Notes: generated by a model from the letters alone, not told the origin. A stretch of DNA of 64,000 bases from UMGS1958 sp045542415 (GCA_045542415.1 JAZQKZ010000042.1:1-64000); one strand, 5' to 3'. Positions 1 to 9,242 are shown, counted from the first letter of the stretch. Numbers and translations: made by a program.

Positions 1-132
1 AGGACAGAAAAAGTACCGGGGTATTACTGAAATAACAATAACTACAAAATGTCAATGGGGCAGAGCCCCAATATGTCGTATCGACAAGTGCTAACAGTAA
101 TATAAACCATAATTTAACAACCAAAACCACCT

Positions 133-804
133 CTATTTTTTTCTCTCTTCTATCAACTCATACAGCTTTTCAATCGCATCGTTTACACCACCGAGACTGT
201 CTATCAATCCGCACTTCACCGCCTTATCCGCAAACAGTATTGTGCCGACATCATTTGCAATGTCCTCGGTAGTCAGCATCAGTTGTCTGAAATCATCGTA
301 TTCAATCTTTGAATTGCTTACCACGAAATCTGTAATCCTCTCCTGCATACGTTCAAAATATCTGAAAGTCTGCATTACACCGATTACCATCCCCGTCATC
401 CGCAACGGATGCACTGTCATAGTCGCCGACGGAGCAATAAACGAATATTCCGATGCTACCGCAAGCGGCACGCCTATACTGTGTCCTCCACCAAGTACAA
501 GCGATACCGTCGGCTTACGCATCCCGGCTATCATTTCTGCAATTGCAAGTCCTGCTTCAACATCGCCGCCGCAGGTATTTAAGAGTATCAGTAATCCGTC
601 TATATTGTCGTCCTGTTCAATTGCCACAAGCTGCGGCAGAATATGCTCATACTTCGTTGCCTTTGTCTGGTCACCTACCAGCTGATGCCCCTCAATCTGA
701 CCTATTATAGTCAGACACTGTATTGTTCCGCGTTTATTTTTTGTTTTTACCGTGCCAAGGTTTTCTATACCTTCCTTTTGTTCTTCATTCTGATTATCTG
801 ACAT
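133..804 (-). CDS. tepA: ClpP-like serine protease of the TepA (YmfB) type
   Basis: This 223-residue protein has the ClpP/crotonase fold of the TepA subgroup. The glycine-rich GGGHSIGVPLA segment carries the presumed catalytic Ser109, and MTVHPLR carries His132. An LLNTCGGDVEAG oxyanion-type stretch at about 75-85 and a C-terminal ADKAVKCGLID element complete the ClpP signature. The family is called translocation-enhancing protein in Bacillus; it is cytoplasmic or membrane-associated and does not need a ClpA/ClpX docking motif. The start is supported by AAGGAGAGG a few bases upstream. No partner gene is adjacent: the next gene is a separate secreted-protein operon with its own terminator at 903-928. 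The TepA subgroup is fairly certain; its substrate is unknown. Confidence 0.88.
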   Translation of the reverse strand: MSDNQNEEQKEGIENLGTVKTKNKRGTIQCLTIIGQIEGHQLVGDQTKATKYEHILPQLVAIEQDDNIDGLLILLNTCGGDVEAGLAIAEMIAGMRKPTVSLVLGGGHSIGVPLAVASEYSFIAPSATMTVHPLRMTGMVIGVMQTFRYFERMQERITDFVVSNSKIEYDDFRQLMLTTEDIANDVGTILFADKAVKCGLIDSLGGVNDAIEKLYELIEERKK

Positions 805-835
805 ATACCTCTCCTTATAAATATTGGTTCATAAA

Positions 836-866
836 TTCAGCAGGACAACTCCCCTGCCCTACGGCT
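836..866. repeat. Short intergenic palindrome of the CCCTGCCCTAC type
   Basis: GCAGG (840-844) and CCTGC (853-857) form a short hairpin followed by CCTAC. The core CCCTGCCCTAC recurs at 52472-52482 between pta and ackA, where it also closes a small hairpin. This suggests a low-copy intergenic repeat family. The function is unknown. Confidence 0.45.
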
Positions 867-896
867 ATTTTAACCAAAACAAGAACATGATATACT

Positions 897-928
897 AAAA
901 GAGAGAGAGCCGCCTGAGCGGCTCTCTC
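897..928 (-). terminator. Rho-independent terminator of the GH2/LamG operon
   Basis: GAGAGAGCCGC (903-913) and GCGGCTCTCTC (918-928) form an 11-bp perfect stem with a CTGA loop. On the minus strand it is followed by a short TCTTTT stretch. It lies just after the stop of the 958-3363 gene. Confidence 0.8.
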
Positions 929-957
929 CCGATATGAATGTAACTTTAATTTTTTAA

Positions 958-3363
958 TTAGAATCTCGTCCAGACAAATGACTTAATCATGTCTGTTTCC
1001 GGATTGAAGTCAGCCGGAAGTTCAAGATCAACGTTTATCTCGTTTGAACCCAGTGAATACTCATCACCGTAGCCACCTCTTGATACCATTGCCTTAAGCC
1101 TGCCGTCCTCACCATAGATTGCAATAGCAAAAGTAACGTCATCTACATAGTAGAAGTTCTTTTCCATATAAATCTTTACAATCTTTGTCATATCCTCATT
1201 CACACCGATGTTTGTGATTGCAAATACATCGCTTGACTGGATATTGATAGTTGTTGTTGCTATTACAGTTTCCGAAGCTTTTGCAACAACTGTAACAGTC
1301 TGTGCCTTTGTAAGCGGATCAACCGTCACAAGACCTGCCTCTGTGATTGTAACTGTGCCGTCAATAATCGGAAGATCTGAAGCATCGTTTACTGTCCATG
1401 TGATGCCCGATACCGTCTTGATCGGAAGTGCATTTCTTGAAGCTGTTGCTGTTACCTGGTTTGTGTTACCTGCAAACATATTGTTTGTTGCAGCTGTAAT
1501 TTCAAGCTCGTTCGGAACCGGCTTTGTAATCATGATATTATCAACATACATTGATGACGAGAATTCAATCTTACCGAATGACTTTCCGTTTCTCATATTA
1601 AGTCCGTATGATGTATTTACCAATGTACGGCTGCCGTCCTCATTGTACTTATAGATGTTACATGAAGCATCTCCTGCAGCTGATGAATAAAGGAATTCAA
1701 AGTGATACCATGCCTCTGTATCAACATCCGCCATTACCGATGAGAACTTACTTCCGCCTGTCTGCTGTGAAATAGTTCCGTCACGGTATAAGAAGCTTGA
1801 GTTCTCCGAACCATCTGCTCTCTTACATCTGATATCACCACTACCCGGGAACTTGAAGTCAAACTCTGCTGCAACATAGTCGCCCTGGTCGCCAAAGTTC
1901 AAAACAACTGCACCTGTTGTAAGGTATGCTGTTGAACCGTCAAAAGACTCTACTCTGTCAGCACTTTCCACTGCCTCTTCACAAGCATTGTAGCCTATAA
2001 CTGTTTCCGGATAATCCTGCGCAAAGCCGATTGCAACTGCCTTTGAAGCATATACCTTGCCACTTGCACTTGTTGCTCTTACATAAATCTGCTGTGCGAT
2101 AACTGACTTATCAACTGTTAATACACCGTCTGCTATACTGAAAGCCTTATTATTGTTCGGCTTCAGGTCATCACAGTCATAAACACTCCATATAACATCC
2201 TCATTTGTTAATGTTGATGTTACATCCTCACCGTTCTTTGACGCTGTGAATGTAAATGCTCCTGTTGTACCGCCAAGTACTGTAAGCGGACCGTCGATTA
2301 CGATGTTATCAAACTTCTCGTTCTCTGTTGATACCGCATTGATCTTAACCTGATATTCACCGACAAGCTCCTTGCCCTCTAAATCAGCAGTAGCCTTTAC
2401 TGTAACAGTCTGAGCCGGTGAGTGAATGTCCGCTGATAATACACCATCTGATGTGATTGTTACTGACTCATCTGTAATCTGAGCTGTACCTGCTTCATCC
2501 CATACTGACCATGTCACAGCGTACTTTGTTGTTTCAACGTCCTGTCTCATTGCAGTGTAATCAAAAGCTGCTGTTGAACCTGCATCGATTTCGTCAGCTG
2601 TTGATGTGAGTGCAATTGTATCCGGATACTCTGAAATGAGCTTTACGTTATCCATTGATACATTGCTGCCTCTGAAGTAATCCGGATAGCCGTTACTCGA
2701 ACCTGCATAGAACTGACGAAGGTTCATTCCGTCAACTGTGCTTATAAGAGTCTTCACTCCGTCCACATAGCTGTAAAGTCTGAATGTAACCTTAGCACCC
2801 GGTACAACCATCTTACCCTCTAACTCTGCTGTGTACCATACATCAGGGCTAACATTTCCAAGAGTCTGCTGGCTGTTTGAGCCGGTCTGTGTTCTTAATT
2901 CACCATCGACATACTTGAACCACGGTCCTGTCTTACCACTTCGGTTGATTCCCATATAACCCGGAACAGTTCCGTCCTCAGCTGAATCAAATCTGAAATC
3001 GAATGTAAGGAAGAACTCCTTTGTCATGATTGTGTTGTCTGAAAGCTTGAATACCTGAACTTCATCACTTTCAATCTTATATGCGTTTGTGCCGTCGATA
3101 TCGTTTACTACTGTACCGTCGGTATCATAGTTAAGATTAACTTTCTCTACGTCATAGTCGCACGGAATGTAGTCTGAGAAGTCGAAGTATTCCTCGACTA
3201 TCTCTTCCTCAACTACTTCTTCGATAATTTCTTCTTCAACTGTCTCTACTACAGCAATTTCCTCAGCCTCGGTAACAACTTCATCTGCAAGTACCGGTAC
3301 AGCCGCAGAGGTTGCTAACATAGCTATTGAAAGAATTGTTGATAATAATTTCTTCATTTTCAT
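958..3363 (-). CDS. Secreted multidomain protein with two LamG-like and three Ig-like modules
   Basis: 801 residues with a clear signal peptide (MKMKKLLSTILSIAML..., cleaved near PVLA-DE) and then a very acidic Glu/Val-rich stretch. Two jelly-roll (LamG/concanavalin-like) modules can be seen, at roughly 60-230 and 450-620. Each carries phrases such as 'FDFRFDSAEDG...' or 'AEFDFKFPGSG...' and ends 'SMDNVKLISEYPD' or 'YVDNIMITKPVPN'. They alternate with Big2-type Ig-like repeats containing 'ITWTVND' and 'VTVKAT'. The C-terminal 75 residues (AIYGEDGRLKAMVS ... MIKSFVWTRF) match a domain also seen in the pectate lyase at 13.0 kb and the LRR protein at 30.1 kb. The start at 3363 follows AAGGAGGTTT; an earlier in-frame ATG at 3417 would overlap the GH2 gene. 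It is co-transcribed with the GH2 gene (13-bp gap). The likely role is glycan binding at the cell surface; no catalytic motif is seen and no wall anchor is visible. Confidence 0.85.
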   Translation of the reverse strand: MKMKKLLSTILSIAMLATSAAVPVLADEVVTEAEEIAVVETVEEEIIEEVVEEEIVEEYFDFSDYIPCDYDVEKVNLNYDTDGTVVNDIDGTNAYKIESDEVQVFKLSDNTIMTKEFFLTFDFRFDSAEDGTVPGYMGINRSGKTGPWFKYVDGELRTQTGSNSQQTLGNVSPDVWYTAELEGKMVVPGAKVTFRLYSYVDGVKTLISTVDGMNLRQFYAGSSNGYPDYFRGSNVSMDNVKLISEYPDTIALTSTADEIDAGSTAAFDYTAMRQDVETTKYAVTWSVWDEAGTAQITDESVTITSDGVLSADIHSPAQTVTVKATADLEGKELVGEYQVKINAVSTENEKFDNIVIDGPLTVLGGTTGAFTFTASKNGEDVTSTLTNEDVIWSVYDCDDLKPNNNKAFSIADGVLTVDKSVIAQQIYVRATSASGKVYASKAVAIGFAQDYPETVIGYNACEEAVESADRVESFDGSTAYLTTGAVVLNFGDQGDYVAAEFDFKFPGSGDIRCKRADGSENSSFLYRDGTISQQTGGSKFSSVMADVDTEAWYHFEFLYSSAAGDASCNIYKYNEDGSRTLVNTSYGLNMRNGKSFGKIEFSSSMYVDNIMITKPVPNELEITAATNNMFAGNTNQVTATASRNALPIKTVSGITWTVNDASDLPIIDGTVTITEAGLVTVDPLTKAQTVTVVAKASETVIATTTINIQSSDVFAITNIGVNEDMTKIVKIYMEKNFYYVDDVTFAIAIYGEDGRLKAMVSRGGYGDEYSLGSNEINVDLELPADFNPETDMIKSFVWTRF

Positions 3364-3376
3364 AAACCTCCTTAAA

Positions 3377-6300
3377 TTACTGTGCTGTGTATGTGATTTC
3401 AAATGTCTTTGTATCACGGTTGGTGTTGTAGCTTACACCCGGAATACGGGCGAGCATTGATGAAAGCTGTGCAATCATCACTCCGTCTTCCACAATCGGC
3501 ATATCCTCAGTAAGCTCTGAGTTACCGGCCTCGAAGCCGTCGATGTATAATAAGTTCTCACCCGCAACATAGCTGTAGGTATGACCGTCAGCTGTCACTG
3601 AAAGTGTCATCTTACCGTTCACGTCGCCGTATGTATATTCGAAGATAGCACCTGCTGCCTTAACAGCATCAAGTATCGGAACGATAGGTCCGAAGATAAA
3701 GTCGTTGATACCTACTCTTGACTTCGGTGATACGTCAAGTGCTTCACCGTTTAATGTTGTCTCATAGTAATCCACATTGCTTTCTGATGTAACAACCTTT
3801 ACACCTGCCCAGTCAATGTACTTTGCAAGCTCCATAATCGGCTTCATTGCCGGAACTGTCTCAACCGGCTCCGGAGCCTCTGTGCCCGGGTCAAGAGTTG
3901 CCGGCATCTCTAATGTAAGACCGCCCTCTGACTCTATCGGATTTGATGTAATTGTCTTTGATACAGGCATCATACCGTCCATTGTAGCTGTAAGTGTGAA
4001 TGAACCTGCATTTCTTGTTGACTTAACAAAGATTCTGTTTGTACCGTTTTCAGCATATACATAATCCTTACGGATTGTTGATACGCCGTCCTTAGCTCCG
4101 CCGAAGTAGTTTGAAATACCTGTTGAAGCTGCTGTGTTCTGGAAACATCCTGCACCGTTACCTGAGTTGTATCCGCCAAGATATACACCCTCACCCTCAT
4201 ATGTGAATGTAATCTTATCGTAGTTTAATGCACAAACGTTACCGTTTTCATCGATTACTTCTACATCAAAGTACGCGATATCTGCACCATCTGCTCTCCA
4301 GTCTGAAACAACCTCTGTTGTACCGTCTTCATTTACAACTTCTTTAATAGCTGTATTCGGTGTAAGTCTGAGACTTACTGCATCATATGTTCTGTCAATT
4401 CTGTCTGTTGCAACCTCATTGCCTCTTGCATCGTATGCCTTTGCGATTACTGCATCACCCTGTGTAACATCCACATTCGGGAATGCATATACGAATGCAC
4501 CGTCAGCACTGTTATCTGTGCCGATAAGAGTCTCTGTTTCACCGTCAACTCTGTAAAGCTCAATCTTGTCAACGTCTGCGCTACCAACTGCATATACAGT
4601 CTTGTTAATCGGGTCACGCTTTAACTGCTTTGTTGAATCATATACCCAGTATGAACCGTTATATGTTCTGTCGAAATAGTTATATGTATCAGCTGATAAC
4701 TGCGGATAGCTCCAGTGACCGATAATGTCAACAGCTGCACCGTCTGCCTGAGCTGCTGTCATACCGTTATACATTTCCTTTGTCTGTCTTACCGGGTCAA
4801 CTCTACCTGTTGTACGGCAGTTCTCACTACCTGAGTTACGGCCGTGCATGTTTGAATCTGACCATACCATCATTGCAGCAGCTGAGTAGATACCTGTACC
4901 GCCGCCTGCTCTCTGGAGATAGTAGCCATTTCCGTATTCTTTTACGTTTCTTACTGTAGCATCTTCCTGTGTGAGATCCCAAATATCGAAATCATCCGTC
5001 TTCTTTGCACCGTCGCCTAACCACTTGTTTACATAGTCATAGTCTGGCGGTGAGAAATCGTCCCATACACGTCTCGGTGACTCGTCACGGGCATACTCTG
5101 TCTCCATAATCGGACCATAGATATTGTTTGTTGCCATTGCCTTAAGTGCTTCCGTAGCATGGTTACCGTACATTGTACCGGCATAATTATACTCATAGTT
5201 CAACTGATTCGGGTTATTGGCTGTCGAACGTGCGCCCATGAATCTCATACCGTTCGGGTCAACCGCTTCTCTGAGTCTTACCATGTCGTTTGCTCTTTCA
5301 CCCGCAATTGAGTTGTTTCCTGTTTCCCAGAAAATTACTGACGGGCTGTTTCTGAAGTAAATCATAGCGTCACGCATAGCCTCTGCACGCTGTGACCACT
5401 GTCTGCCGCTTACGTCAGCTTCCTTGTCACCAGCCGGAACAACAACTGCTACACCGTATCTGTCTGATGAACGTACCTGCGCCGGTTTCGGTGCAACGTG
5501 CATCCAACGGATGAAGTTTGCATTGTTCTTCTTTAAGAGGTCCATATCGTAATCCTGGAGCCAGTCTGTAGCTGAACCAATTACTGCCCACTCATTTGTT
5601 GAACGCTGAGCATAACCTCTTAACCATACCGCCTTATCGTTGATAAGAACGCCCTTATCCTTGTCGTATGTAACCTTTCTGAAACCGGTTTCTTCCTTCT
5701 TTACGTCAACAGCATTGCCGTCTGCATCTCTTAAGATTGTATATACTGTGTAAAGATACGGAGTATCAATTGACCAGAAGTTTACATCTGATGCCTCATA
5801 GCTTGCCTCAATATATGTAACATCCGGTGTGTTCACCTGTGTGATACCTGTCGAATTGGCAAGATTCTCTTCGCTATATACATCGCTTTCGACAGCTGTT
5901 TCGTAAACAACGCCCTTATCTGTTGCCTGCTTAACTGCCACTGTCTCACTTTCAAAGTTATAAGCCAACATTCCATCTGCATCTACAACAGCTACTTCAA
6001 GAGTATATACACCGTCTGCATCTGACTCATTTCTTACCTCTGACTTTACATGAATTGTTGCCGCATTTTCTCTTATATCGAAATTATCGGCATAAATATA
6101 TGTACCTGTTGTTTTCAAGTTATTATACAACGGTAATGTCTGATACACTGCTCCTGTAACGTAGAGATATGCATCATAAATAAGACCGAGCTGCGGCTCA
6201 TTGAAGTCCTTTGTATTCCACTGGAACTGTGCACCTGCTCCTACAGCTGTTTTATAGTTGTCCGGTGTATAACTTGAACCCCACGGCTCACCCGGTACTG

Positions 6301-6895
6301 TTTCGTACGGGATTCTTCCCGATGTACCTCTGCCTGTTGTACCGTCCTCACAGATTGCGATAACTGCTGCTTCACCCGGTGTTACAAAGCTTGTGATATC
6401 AAAACCGAACGCTGTAATACCAGCCTCGTAGTAACCGACTTCCTGACCGTTAACCCATACATATGCAGCCTGTCTGATACCCTCAAGCTCGAAGAATACC
6501 TTGCCGCCTTCTGTAATCTGCGGAACTGTAAAAGTCTTTCTGTAGAGAATTACTTCTCTTTCAAGACCGCCGCCGGCATCAACGACTCTGTTCATGAATG
6601 CATCATCGCCGTTTATAGCGTGCGGAATACTTACTGTTTCCCATTCACTGTCATCATAGTCCTTTTCATAGAACTTCTTTCCATCCTTGTCAGCTAACGC
6701 CATAGCTGTCCAGATTTCCTTGTCTGTATGTGTTTCAAAACACTTCCAGTCAAGGTTCATGTTGTATGTAACTGCCGGTGACTCCGGAGCTTCATACTTG
6801 ATTGTCACTTCATTTTCAGCAAAAACAGTCACTGATGAAAGCAACAACTGCACACACATTGCCAGTGTGAGCAAGATCGAAATACTTCGTTTCAT
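3377..6895 (-). CDS. Secreted glycoside hydrolase family 2 (beta-galactosidase-like) protein
   Basis: 1172 residues beginning with a signal peptide (to about VTVFA-EN). The GH2 sugar-binding domain (WETVSIPHAIN..., FFELEGIRQAAYVWVNGQEVG), Ig-like middle domain and TIM barrel (VWLRGYAQRS, NNANFIRWMH) are in the usual order. The nucleophile is probably the second Glu of IMETEYARD near residue 598. The acid/base position, normally the Glu of a GNE motif, reads IFWETGNNSI near residues 520-530, so the canonical Glu is Asn. A bacterial Ig-like region follows. The last 130 residues resemble a copper-amine-oxidase N-terminal-type domain. The gene is first in an operon with the LamG/Ig protein and divergent from an AraC regulator. 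The fold is confident; substrate and catalytic competence are open. Confidence 0.85.
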   Translation of the reverse strand: MKRSISILLTLAMCVQLLLSSVTVFAENEVTIKYEAPESPAVTYNMNLDWKCFETHTDKEIWTAMALADKDGKKFYEKDYDDSEWETVSIPHAINGDDAFMNRVVDAGGGLEREVILYRKTFTVPQITEGGKVFFELEGIRQAAYVWVNGQEVGYYEAGITAFGFDITSFVTPGEAAVIAICEDGTTGRGTSGRIPYETVPGEPWGSSYTPDNYKTAVGAGAQFQWNTKDFNEPQLGLIYDAYLYVTGAVYQTLPLYNNLKTTGTYIYADNFDIRENAATIHVKSEVRNESDADGVYTLEVAVVDADGMLAYNFESETVAVKQATDKGVVYETAVESDVYSEENLANSTGITQVNTPDVTYIEASYEASDVNFWSIDTPYLYTVYTILRDADGNAVDVKKEETGFRKVTYDKDKGVLINDKAVWLRGYAQRSTNEWAVIGSATDWLQDYDMDLLKKNNANFIRWMHVAPKPAQVRSSDRYGVAVVVPAGDKEADVSGRQWSQRAEAMRDAMIYFRNSPSVIFWETGNNSIAGERANDMVRLREAVDPNGMRFMGARSTANNPNQLNYEYNYAGTMYGNHATEALKAMATNNIYGPIMETEYARDESPRRVWDDFSPPDYDYVNKWLGDGAKKTDDFDIWDLTQEDATVRNVKEYGNGYYLQRAGGGTGIYSAAAMMVWSDSNMHGRNSGSENCRTTGRVDPVRQTKEMYNGMTAAQADGAAVDIIGHWSYPQLSADTYNYFDRTYNGSYWVYDSTKQLKRDPINKTVYAVGSADVDKIELYRVDGETETLIGTDNSADGAFVYAFPNVDVTQGDAVIAKAYDARGNEVATDRIDRTYDAVSLRLTPNTAIKEVVNEDGTTEVVSDWRADGADIAYFDVEVIDENGNVCALNYDKITFTYEGEGVYLGGYNSGNGAGCFQNTAASTGISNYFGGAKDGVSTIRKDYVYAENGTNRIFVKSTRNAGSFTLTATMDGMMPVSKTITSNPIESEGGLTLEMPATLDPGTEAPEPVETVPAMKPIMELAKYIDWAGVKVVTSESNVDYYETTLNGEALDVSPKSRVGINDFIFGPIVPILDAVKAAGAIFEYTYGDVNGKMTLSVTADGHTYSYVAGENLLYIDGFEAGNSELTEDMPIVEDGVMIAQLSSMLARIPGVSYNTNRDTKTFEITYTAQ

Positions 6896-6987
6896 AAAAA
6901 TGCACTCCTTTTTATAAAAATATTTTTGGATACTATTATTTTAGCACAAAACAGCAAAAAAATATATAGCTATTATTGTTATAGACA

Positions 6988-7016
6988 TTGCAATTCTTGC
7001 TTTTTTATGTTATAAT
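6988..7016 (+). promoter_or_regulatory. Sigma-A promoter of the AraC-family regulator
   Basis: TTGCAA (6988-6993), a 17-bp spacer and TATAAT (7011-7016) lie 31 bp before the AraC start codon. The 152-bp gap also contains the divergent GH2 promoter, for which only a weak TAAAAT -10 is visible, so any AraC operator is likely in this AT-rich stretch. Confidence 0.7.
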
Positions 7017-7047
7017 AATACTGAAAATTTGATGTAAGAGGTGTAAA

Positions 7048-7863
7048 ATGTTGGATAATTCCTTTAAAACGTTCAAAACGACACATTATTTGTATTCATA
7101 CTCATCGTCAACACCGCCAAAACTGGAGTTGCATACCCATAAATATTATGAATTTTTGTATCTTGTTGAGGGTGATATTTCATATCTCATAGGAGACCGA
7201 CTTTACAAAGCTGCACCCGGAGACATTTTCATTACATCTCCGGGGCAAGAGCACGGAATATCCTTTAATACTGATGCAAACTACGCACGTCATTTTATAC
7301 AGATTTCAAGCGAGCTTTTGCACCAACTTCCGCAGGAACTCCGCTATAATTTTGTAAATAATCTGTGCGTAAACCGCAACCGTATTCCGTCTGAAATTGT
7401 CAAGAAATATAATTTAGGCTCATATTTTCACAGTGTAAGCAAGCATCTTAAAAAGGATTCCGTAATGGATGATTTTATGTTCCGCACATATGCACTACAG
7501 CTTATTGCGGTAACAAATACAATTCCCGAAGATGAAATAGCTTCATATTTCAACGAGAAGCCCATAATTCTTGAGATAAAGGACTACATAATGAAAAATA
7601 TAAATAAAGAGCTTTCACTCGACACGATTGCTGCAAATTTCTTTATGAGCAAGTATTACATGTGCCATACATTCCGCGATGAAACAGGTATGACAATTAA
7701 AAATTACATTAATCTGCAGCGTATTGCCAAAGCAAGAGAGCTGTTACTGACAGGATACACTCCGGCAGATATTCCCAAGCTTTGCGGGTTTAACGATTAT
7801 TCAACCTTCTACAGAACATTCAAAAAATATACCGGCTTGTCCCCCGCTGAGATTAAAGCATAA
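7048..7863 (+). CDS. AraC/XylS-family transcriptional regulator with cupin sensor domain
   Basis: 271 residues. The N-terminal cupin domain carries HTHKYYEFLYLVEGDISY and PGDIFITSPGQEHGI, the pattern of a sugar-sensing AraC arm. The C-terminal 100 residues hold two helix-turn-helix motifs (LDTIAANFFMSKYYMCHTFRD, then IPKLCGFNDYSTFYRTFKKYTG). AGAGGTG precedes the start. It is divergent from the GH2/LamG operon and is the only regulator nearby, so it probably controls that operon in response to a sugar released from the polymer. That regulatory link is inferred from position only. Confidence 0.9.
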   Translation: MLDNSFKTFKTTHYLYSYSSSTPPKLELHTHKYYEFLYLVEGDISYLIGDRLYKAAPGDIFITSPGQEHGISFNTDANYARHFIQISSELLHQLPQELRYNFVNNLCVNRNRIPSEIVKKYNLGSYFHSVSKHLKKDSVMDDFMFRTYALQLIAVTNTIPEDEIASYFNEKPIILEIKDYIMKNINKELSLDTIAANFFMSKYYMCHTFRDETGMTIKNYINLQRIAKARELLLTGYTPADIPKLCGFNDYSTFYRTFKKYTGLSPAEIKA

Positions 7864-7893
7864 AAAAAGAACCAAGCACATAGTGCTTGGTTC
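7862..7893 (-). terminator. Terminator of tRNA-Leu
   Basis: GAACCAAGCAC (7869-7879) pairs perfectly with GTGCTTGGTTC (7883-7893). On the minus strand the stem is followed by seven U residues (7868-7862). It starts two bases after the tRNA 3' end and touches the stop codon of the convergent AraC gene. Confidence 0.9.
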
Positions 7894-7895
7894 AA

Positions 7896-7981
7896 TACCG
7901 ATGGCCGGGGTCGAACCGGCACGGGTATCACTACCCACGGGATTTTAAATCCCGGGCGTCTGCCTATTCCGCCACATCGGC
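7896..7981 (-). tRNA. tRNA-Leu (anticodon UAA)
   Basis: 86-nt class II tRNA. The acceptor stem GCCGATG pairs with CATCGGT, followed by discriminator A. The anticodon stem CGGGA/TCCCG encloses the loop TTTAAAA, giving anticodon TAA for UUA codons. A long variable arm (GGGTAGTGATACCC) and a TTCGACC T-loop are present. CCA is not encoded. It is transcribed as a single-gene unit between its own promoter and terminator. Confidence 0.96.
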
Positions 7982-8010
7982 ATTTGTTGGTTTTCTCAAC
8001 AACATAGACT

Positions 8011-8039
8011 ATTATAGCAGATAAAATCTGTTTTGTCAA
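8011..8039 (-). promoter_or_regulatory. Consensus sigma-A promoter of tRNA-Leu
   Basis: On the minus strand TTGACA (8039-8034), a 17-bp spacer and TATAAT (8016-8011) form an exact consensus promoter 30 bp before the tRNA. Confidence 0.9.
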
Positions 8040-8089
8040 CACTTTTTTTCAAAAAAAATTATTTTTTTTGAATTATTTTTCCGATACAG

Positions 8090-8118
8090 AAAGGTGCCGC
8101 CCAAAGAGCGACACCTTT
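8090..8118 (-). terminator. Hairpin after the ABC ATPase gene
   Basis: AAGGTGCCGC (8091-8100) pairs with GCGACACCTT (8108-8117). The one imperfect position is a U-G wobble on the minus-strand transcript, which fits a terminator for that strand. The following U-tract is weak. Confidence 0.7.
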
Positions 8119-8129
8119 TTATTATCAGA

Positions 8130-9242
8130 TTAGTTTAATACTGTAACCTCTGTGTCCTTATCGAAGATATGGAGCTTGTTAGCCTCGAAACCAACTGTGA
8201 TTGTATCGTTAATCTTAGCTGTTGATCTCTGGTTAACTCTTGCTGTGAACTGTGTTCCTGCAATTGTTAAGTAGAGGTATGTCTCTGAACCCATCATTTC
8301 TGTTACTTCAACGTATGCTGAACATGTAGCATCCGGGTTAGCTGATAAGAACATCTGATCGTCATGGATATTCTCCGGTCTGATACCGATGTAAACTTCC
8401 TTACCAAGATACGGAGCTAATGCCGGGTTCTTAGCCTTGCCTTCCGGAATAAGGATCTTATCCTTACCGAAGCAAGCATATACATTCTCGCCTTCCTTCT
8501 TTAATGTAGCAAGGATGCAGTTCATCTGCGGTGAACCGATAAACTCACCAACGAACTTATTGCACGGAGCATTGTAAAGGTTTGTCGGTGTATCAATCTG
8601 CTGTACTAAACCGTCCTTCATAACAACGATTCTTGTACCCATTGTCATAGCCTCTGTCTGGTCATGTGTTACATAGATGAATGTAGTCTGGAGCTTGTTG
8701 TGAAGCTTCTTGATCTCAGTTCTCATTGCAACTCTGAGCTTAGCATCGAGGTTTGATAACGGCTCGTCCATTAAGAATACCTTCGGTGAACGTACGATAG
8801 CACGACCCATAGCAACTCTCTGTCTCTGACCACCTGATAAAGCCTTCGGCTTTCTGTCTAATAAATGCTCGATATCGAGAATCTTAGCAGCCTCGTGAAC
8901 TCTCTTCTTGATCTCATCCTTCGGAGTCTTTCTGAGCTTGAGAGCAAATGCCATGTTCTCAAATACTGTCATATGCGGATAAAGAGCGTAGTTCTGGAAT
9001 ACCATTGCGATATCTCTGTCTTTCGGAGCTACGTCATTTACAAGTCTTCCACCGATATATAACTCACCCTCTGAGATTTCCTCAAGACCTGCGATCATTC
9101 TTAAAGTTGTTGACTTACCGCAGCCTGACGGTCCTACAAGGATGATAAATTCCTTATCTTCAATATCAATACTGAAATCGCTAACAGCTGTTACACCGCC
9201 TGCATATCTTTTGTAAATGTGCTTTAACTGTAAATCTGCCAT
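8130..9242 (-). CDS. msmX: Sugar ABC transporter ATP-binding protein, MsmX/UgpC type
   Basis: 370 residues, the usual length of carbohydrate-importer (CUT1) ATPases. Walker A GPSGCGKST, the Q-loop (MVFQNYALYPHMTV), signature LSGGQRQR, Walker B VFLMDEPLSNLDAKLR and the H-loop (VTHDQTEAMTMG) are all intact. A C-terminal TOBE/MalK regulatory domain follows (YIGIRPENIHD). GAGGGG lies about 9 bases before ATG 9242; the longer reading to 9296 adds a non-homologous N-terminus. No permease or substrate-binding genes are adjacent. In Bacillus and Streptococcus such an orphan ATPase energises several sugar transporters encoded elsewhere, and that role is inferred here. Confidence 0.93.
   Translation of the reverse strand: MADLQLKHIYKRYAGGVTAVSDFSIDIEDKEFIILVGPSGCGKSTTLRMIAGLEEISEGELYIGGRLVNDVAPKDRDIAMVFQNYALYPHMTVFENMAFALKLRKTPKDEIKKRVHEAAKILDIEHLLDRKPKALSGGQRQRVAMGRAIVRSPKVFLMDEPLSNLDAKLRVAMRTEIKKLHNKLQTTFIYVTHDQTEAMTMGTRIVVMKDGLVQQIDTPTNLYNAPCNKFVGEFIGSPQMNCILATLKKEGENVYACFGKDKILIPEGKAKNPALAPYLGKEVYIGIRPENIHDDQMFLSANPDATCSAYVEVTEMMGSETYLYLTIAGTQFTARVNQRSTAKINDTITVGFEANKLHIFDKDTEVTVLN

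Noticed and set aside
7809..8042. A 77-codon minus-strand frame across the tRNA-Leu.
   Set aside because: It is read through the tRNA, its terminator and its promoter; the RNA gene explains the sequence.
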